A DNA stretch of 64,000 bases, taken from assembly GCA_018894105.1 (NCBI GenBank), contig CM032122.1:20185674-20249673 (forward strand), in the 5' to 3' direction. A program made the position numbers and the translations under genes. The DNA is from Jacaranda mimosifolia. Taxonomy: Eukaryota > Streptophyta > Magnoliopsida > Lamiales > Bignoniaceae. Under the pieces are notes generated by a model, which saw nothing but the letters and a program-made list of their open reading frames with translations, did no database searches and was not told the DNA's origin. Shown here in pieces: positions 61,747-64,000 of this stretch. Each line of letters begins with the position of its first letter. The stretch's first letter is position 1.

Positions 61747-63042
61747 AAAGTTGTTTATATGAGTTTATAAACTTCTCAAAATATTTTATAAGATGTCAGT
61801 GTTTTGTAAATTTTTTAAGAAAATAACTTATAAAATTCCTAAAATAAGATATTAGAAGTTTATAAGCACTTTTTAAGAAAATAAGGAGTTCTTAGCTTAT
61901 TTTTAAAATCTTAACAAGCTCCTTTAATTTTAATTATATTAATTATAAAGTTGTCACTACTAATACTTTATAAGCTCCAAGATCTTATTATCTAAATACC
62001 TTGGGAACTTTTTTTTTTTTTTAAATCTACCATCTTATAAGTTCGAAAAATATCTTATAAGATGCAGGAGATCCAAAAACATCTTATAACATACAAGAGC
62101 TTATAAGATGTTTTAAATAAGTTTAGCCAGATACCATCTTATAACATACAGGAACTTATAAGACATTTTAAATAAGTTTAGTCAAATATCATCTTATAAC
62201 ATACAGGAGCTTATAAGATGTTTTAAATAAGTTTAGTCAAAATACATTTCTAAAAGGTATTTGGCTAAACTTATTTAAGTATTTGACTAAATTTATTTAA
62301 AAGATTTTATAAGATTCTACATCTTATAAGATATTTTCACGTCTTATAAGTTGTTAGATCATTTTTTAAAAATTGGTTCTTCAAGTGTTTAGATAAAATA
62401 AAATTTTGGAGCCTATAAGGTGTTAATAATGACAATTTTATAATTAATATGCTTAAAATTAAGGGAGTTTGTTAATGTCTTAAAAATAAGTTAGGAATTC
62501 CTAACTTTTATTAAAAAAGCTTATAAACTCTTATGGGCTGTTTGGTTTCATTTCCAAGCCCCCTTTTCATTTTCTTGTGGAAATGGAAATTGAAAACATA
62601 CAGTTTCTCACAATTTTCAATAAAAAAAGTACATATTCTCTTCCCAAAACCCATTTCTAAACCTATCCTATTATCCTATTACACATCAATCAAATTCAAA
62701 TTTGATTGACATAAAGTTACCCACTATCATTTTTAAATTAATAAAATATACATATATTTTAAAAAATAAATATTTTTAAATATAAAAAATATAAATTAAC
62801 CTACTTTTCAATCCTACAAACTATTATAATCATTACTTTCCAACATTTCATCTAAATATATTTTCATTTCCACATCACATCACATAACTAACTTTCCAAC
62901 TTTTAGAAATTACTGGAAATGGAAATGACCTTTGGAAATAAAACCAAACGGGCCGTTAACATCTTATTTTAAGAGCTTATAAGTTCATTTTTAAAAATAT
63001 TAAGATATTTTAAGAAACTTATAAGTTCATCTAAACACCCTC
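61747..63042. mobile_element. Long-TIR foldback element flanked by TTA, with nested Tourist
   Basis: The left half (about 61,747-62,010) is the inverted copy of the right half (62,370-62,533 continuing at 62,959-63,042). Flanks TTA at 61,744-61,746 and 63,043-63,045 fit a PIF/Harbinger-type insertion. The centre has three tandem units at 55-bp spacing (ATCTTATAAC at 62,081, 62,136 and 62,191). It is non-coding. Confidence 0.65.
62534..62955. mobile_element. Tourist-like MITE, 422 bp, innermost of the nest
   Basis: TTA flanks both ends (62,531-62,533 and 62,956-62,958). The ends are TGGGCTGTTTGG and, inverted, CGGCCCGTTTGG. The body is closely similar, in inverted orientation, to the copy at 48,983-49,403. 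Confidence 0.88.
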
Positions 63043-63780
63043 TTAAATCTTAATTTCCCCTTAGCTAGTTAATAATTTTAGTATTTTACTATTTTATTTT
63101 AGAATTAAAAAGTGAATTATTCTTAATTTAGTTTTTTTTATTTTTTATAATCATTGATTCACTTTATGATTAATTAATATTAATAAAATGACACCAATAT
63201 AAATTAATTATAAAATAAAGCAACAATAATTTTATATTGATTAATTTTATCATTTATATATTAATTTTCAAATTTTTTAATTTAATATTATTTAATTATC
63301 ATCATTACCGTCTATTTTTTTTTATTAATTCGTGAATTACTAATTTATACATATATTCATTTATATATAGATTGTGAAATTTTATATTGAAGAATTAAAA
63401 ATAATTTATTATGTATAATAATATATTATATATGATAATTTTTTAAAATATTACTTATATATATTAAAATACATAAAAATAGAATATATTATATATAATA
63501 ATTTTTTAAATATTATTTATCGGATACGGATAACGGATTTAATTAAATTACAGATAATCGAATATATAAACGGATATATCCAACGGATATGTATTCGGAG
63601 CGGATATTAAACGGATCGAATAGGCATTTACCATATTCGTATCCATTTATAGTCGGATGTTAAAGGTAAACGGATTTTCGAATATCCATTTACAGCCCTA
63701 CCCATCCTCATCCCATGGGAAGAAATCCCCAAATCGGGGATCCGCATTAGCAGGTCATATTTTCCATCTCTACACCTCTA

Positions 63781-64000
63781 AATTTAATTAAATTGAAAGG
63801 TGAAGAATTCATCATGAATTTACTCTAAGTAACTAAAAATCAAATAGGGAAATATGCCCATATGGTGTAGGAGATAGATGGAATTATTGGACGACTTCAT
63901 TTTAAATAGTAAAAATGATTTTTAACTCTTATTATAAAATGTAAATATAATAAGATATAAAAATTCGTAAAAAGAGTACTCAAATTTAGCTTATGTATTA
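63781..64000. other. Terminal AT-rich DNA, nothing recognised
   Basis: No feature was identified after the outer hAT-like element. Confidence 0.5.

Larger units (their letters stand above)
59750..63700. mobile_element. hAT-like non-autonomous element, 3,951 bp, with nested MITEs
   Basis: The ends TTGGGATGTAAACGGATATT and, inverted, TAGGGCTGTAAATGGATATT are followed on both sides by about 180 bp rich in CGGATAT and ATCCG motifs. Flanks CCCATTCT (59,742-59,749) and CCCATCCT (63,701-63,708) match at seven of eight bases. No transposase was recognised; short frames such as 60,079-60,372 have no domain. It contains the CTGCTGGTTCCAGC array and two further nested elements. Confidence 0.8.
59100..63772. 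mobile_element. Outer hAT-like MITE, split by a later insertion
   Basis: The left end TAGCAATGGCAACC and right end (inverted) TAGAGATGGAAAAT enclose GC-rich arms with GGGGA/TCCCC motifs. The pieces are 59,100-59,749 and 63,709-63,772, about 714 bp when the inner element is removed. Flanks CACATTTA (59,092-59,099) and CACCTCTA (63,773-63,780) match at six of eight bases, as expected for an old hAT-type 8-bp duplication. No transposase is present. Confidence 0.6.

Overview
This is plant nuclear DNA, AT-rich and almost entirely made of transposable elements (TEs). The evidence is the set of plant-specific TE families: Mutator-like elements (MULEs), Ty1/copia and Ty3/gypsy LTR retrotransposons including a Tat-type 3' end with an antisense ORF, a TRIM, Tourist-like MITEs flanked by TTA, hAT-like elements with 8-bp duplications, and a Helitron relic. 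The species cannot be fixed from the window. I found no intact host gene of normal length. The best single-copy coding candidate is a 61-codon reading frame near 7.1 kb.

Layout. 1-3,082: 3' end of a Tat-like gypsy element, with a decayed spliced antisense ORF and a plus-oriented 3' LTR. 3.2-4.3 kb: candidate TIR element. 4.7-5.8 kb: Helitron helicase relic. 7.0-7.2 kb: small ORF candidate. 7.8-8.5 kb: LINE-like relic. 8.58-9.63 kb: solo gypsy LTR. 9.98-10.73 kb: a third, shorter copy of part of the inverted-repeat arms. 12.2-13.2 kb: foldback element.

The central architecture is a very large inverted duplication. The left arm (about 13,545-22,296) and the right arm (about 48,950-59,053) are reverse complements around a spacer of about 26.7 kb. 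Each arm acquired its own insertions after duplication. The right arm has a Tourist MITE (TTA), a solo LTR (CTAAG) and a 1.2-kb MULE (about 10-bp duplication), each facing an empty site in the left arm. The left arm has a TRIM-bearing block and a 563-bp insertion. The arms carry a tRNA-Glu-like sequence, a block of about 186 bp without a single difference that contains a nested hairpin, and a GC-rich exon-like segment with a conserved splice donor.

The spacer holds a nest. A degenerate copia element on the minus strand (22,297-44,338) is interrupted by a 1,561-bp MULE-like element with a GC-rich cargo in its 3' LTR, by a 6,877-bp MULE with a decayed MuDR-type transposase in its reverse transcriptase, and by a gag-only gypsy element a few bases inside its 5' LTR edge. 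It is followed by a 2.7-kb solo gypsy LTR (44,602-47,297, GAAAA duplication). At the right end, 59.1-63.8 kb, four transposons are nested inside each other, most levels supported by matching target duplications.

Functionally nothing here looks like an operating pathway. All recognised proteins are parts of TE replication machinery and are broken. Its value is as a stratified record of insertions, plus two conserved structured blocks in the arms whose role is unknown.
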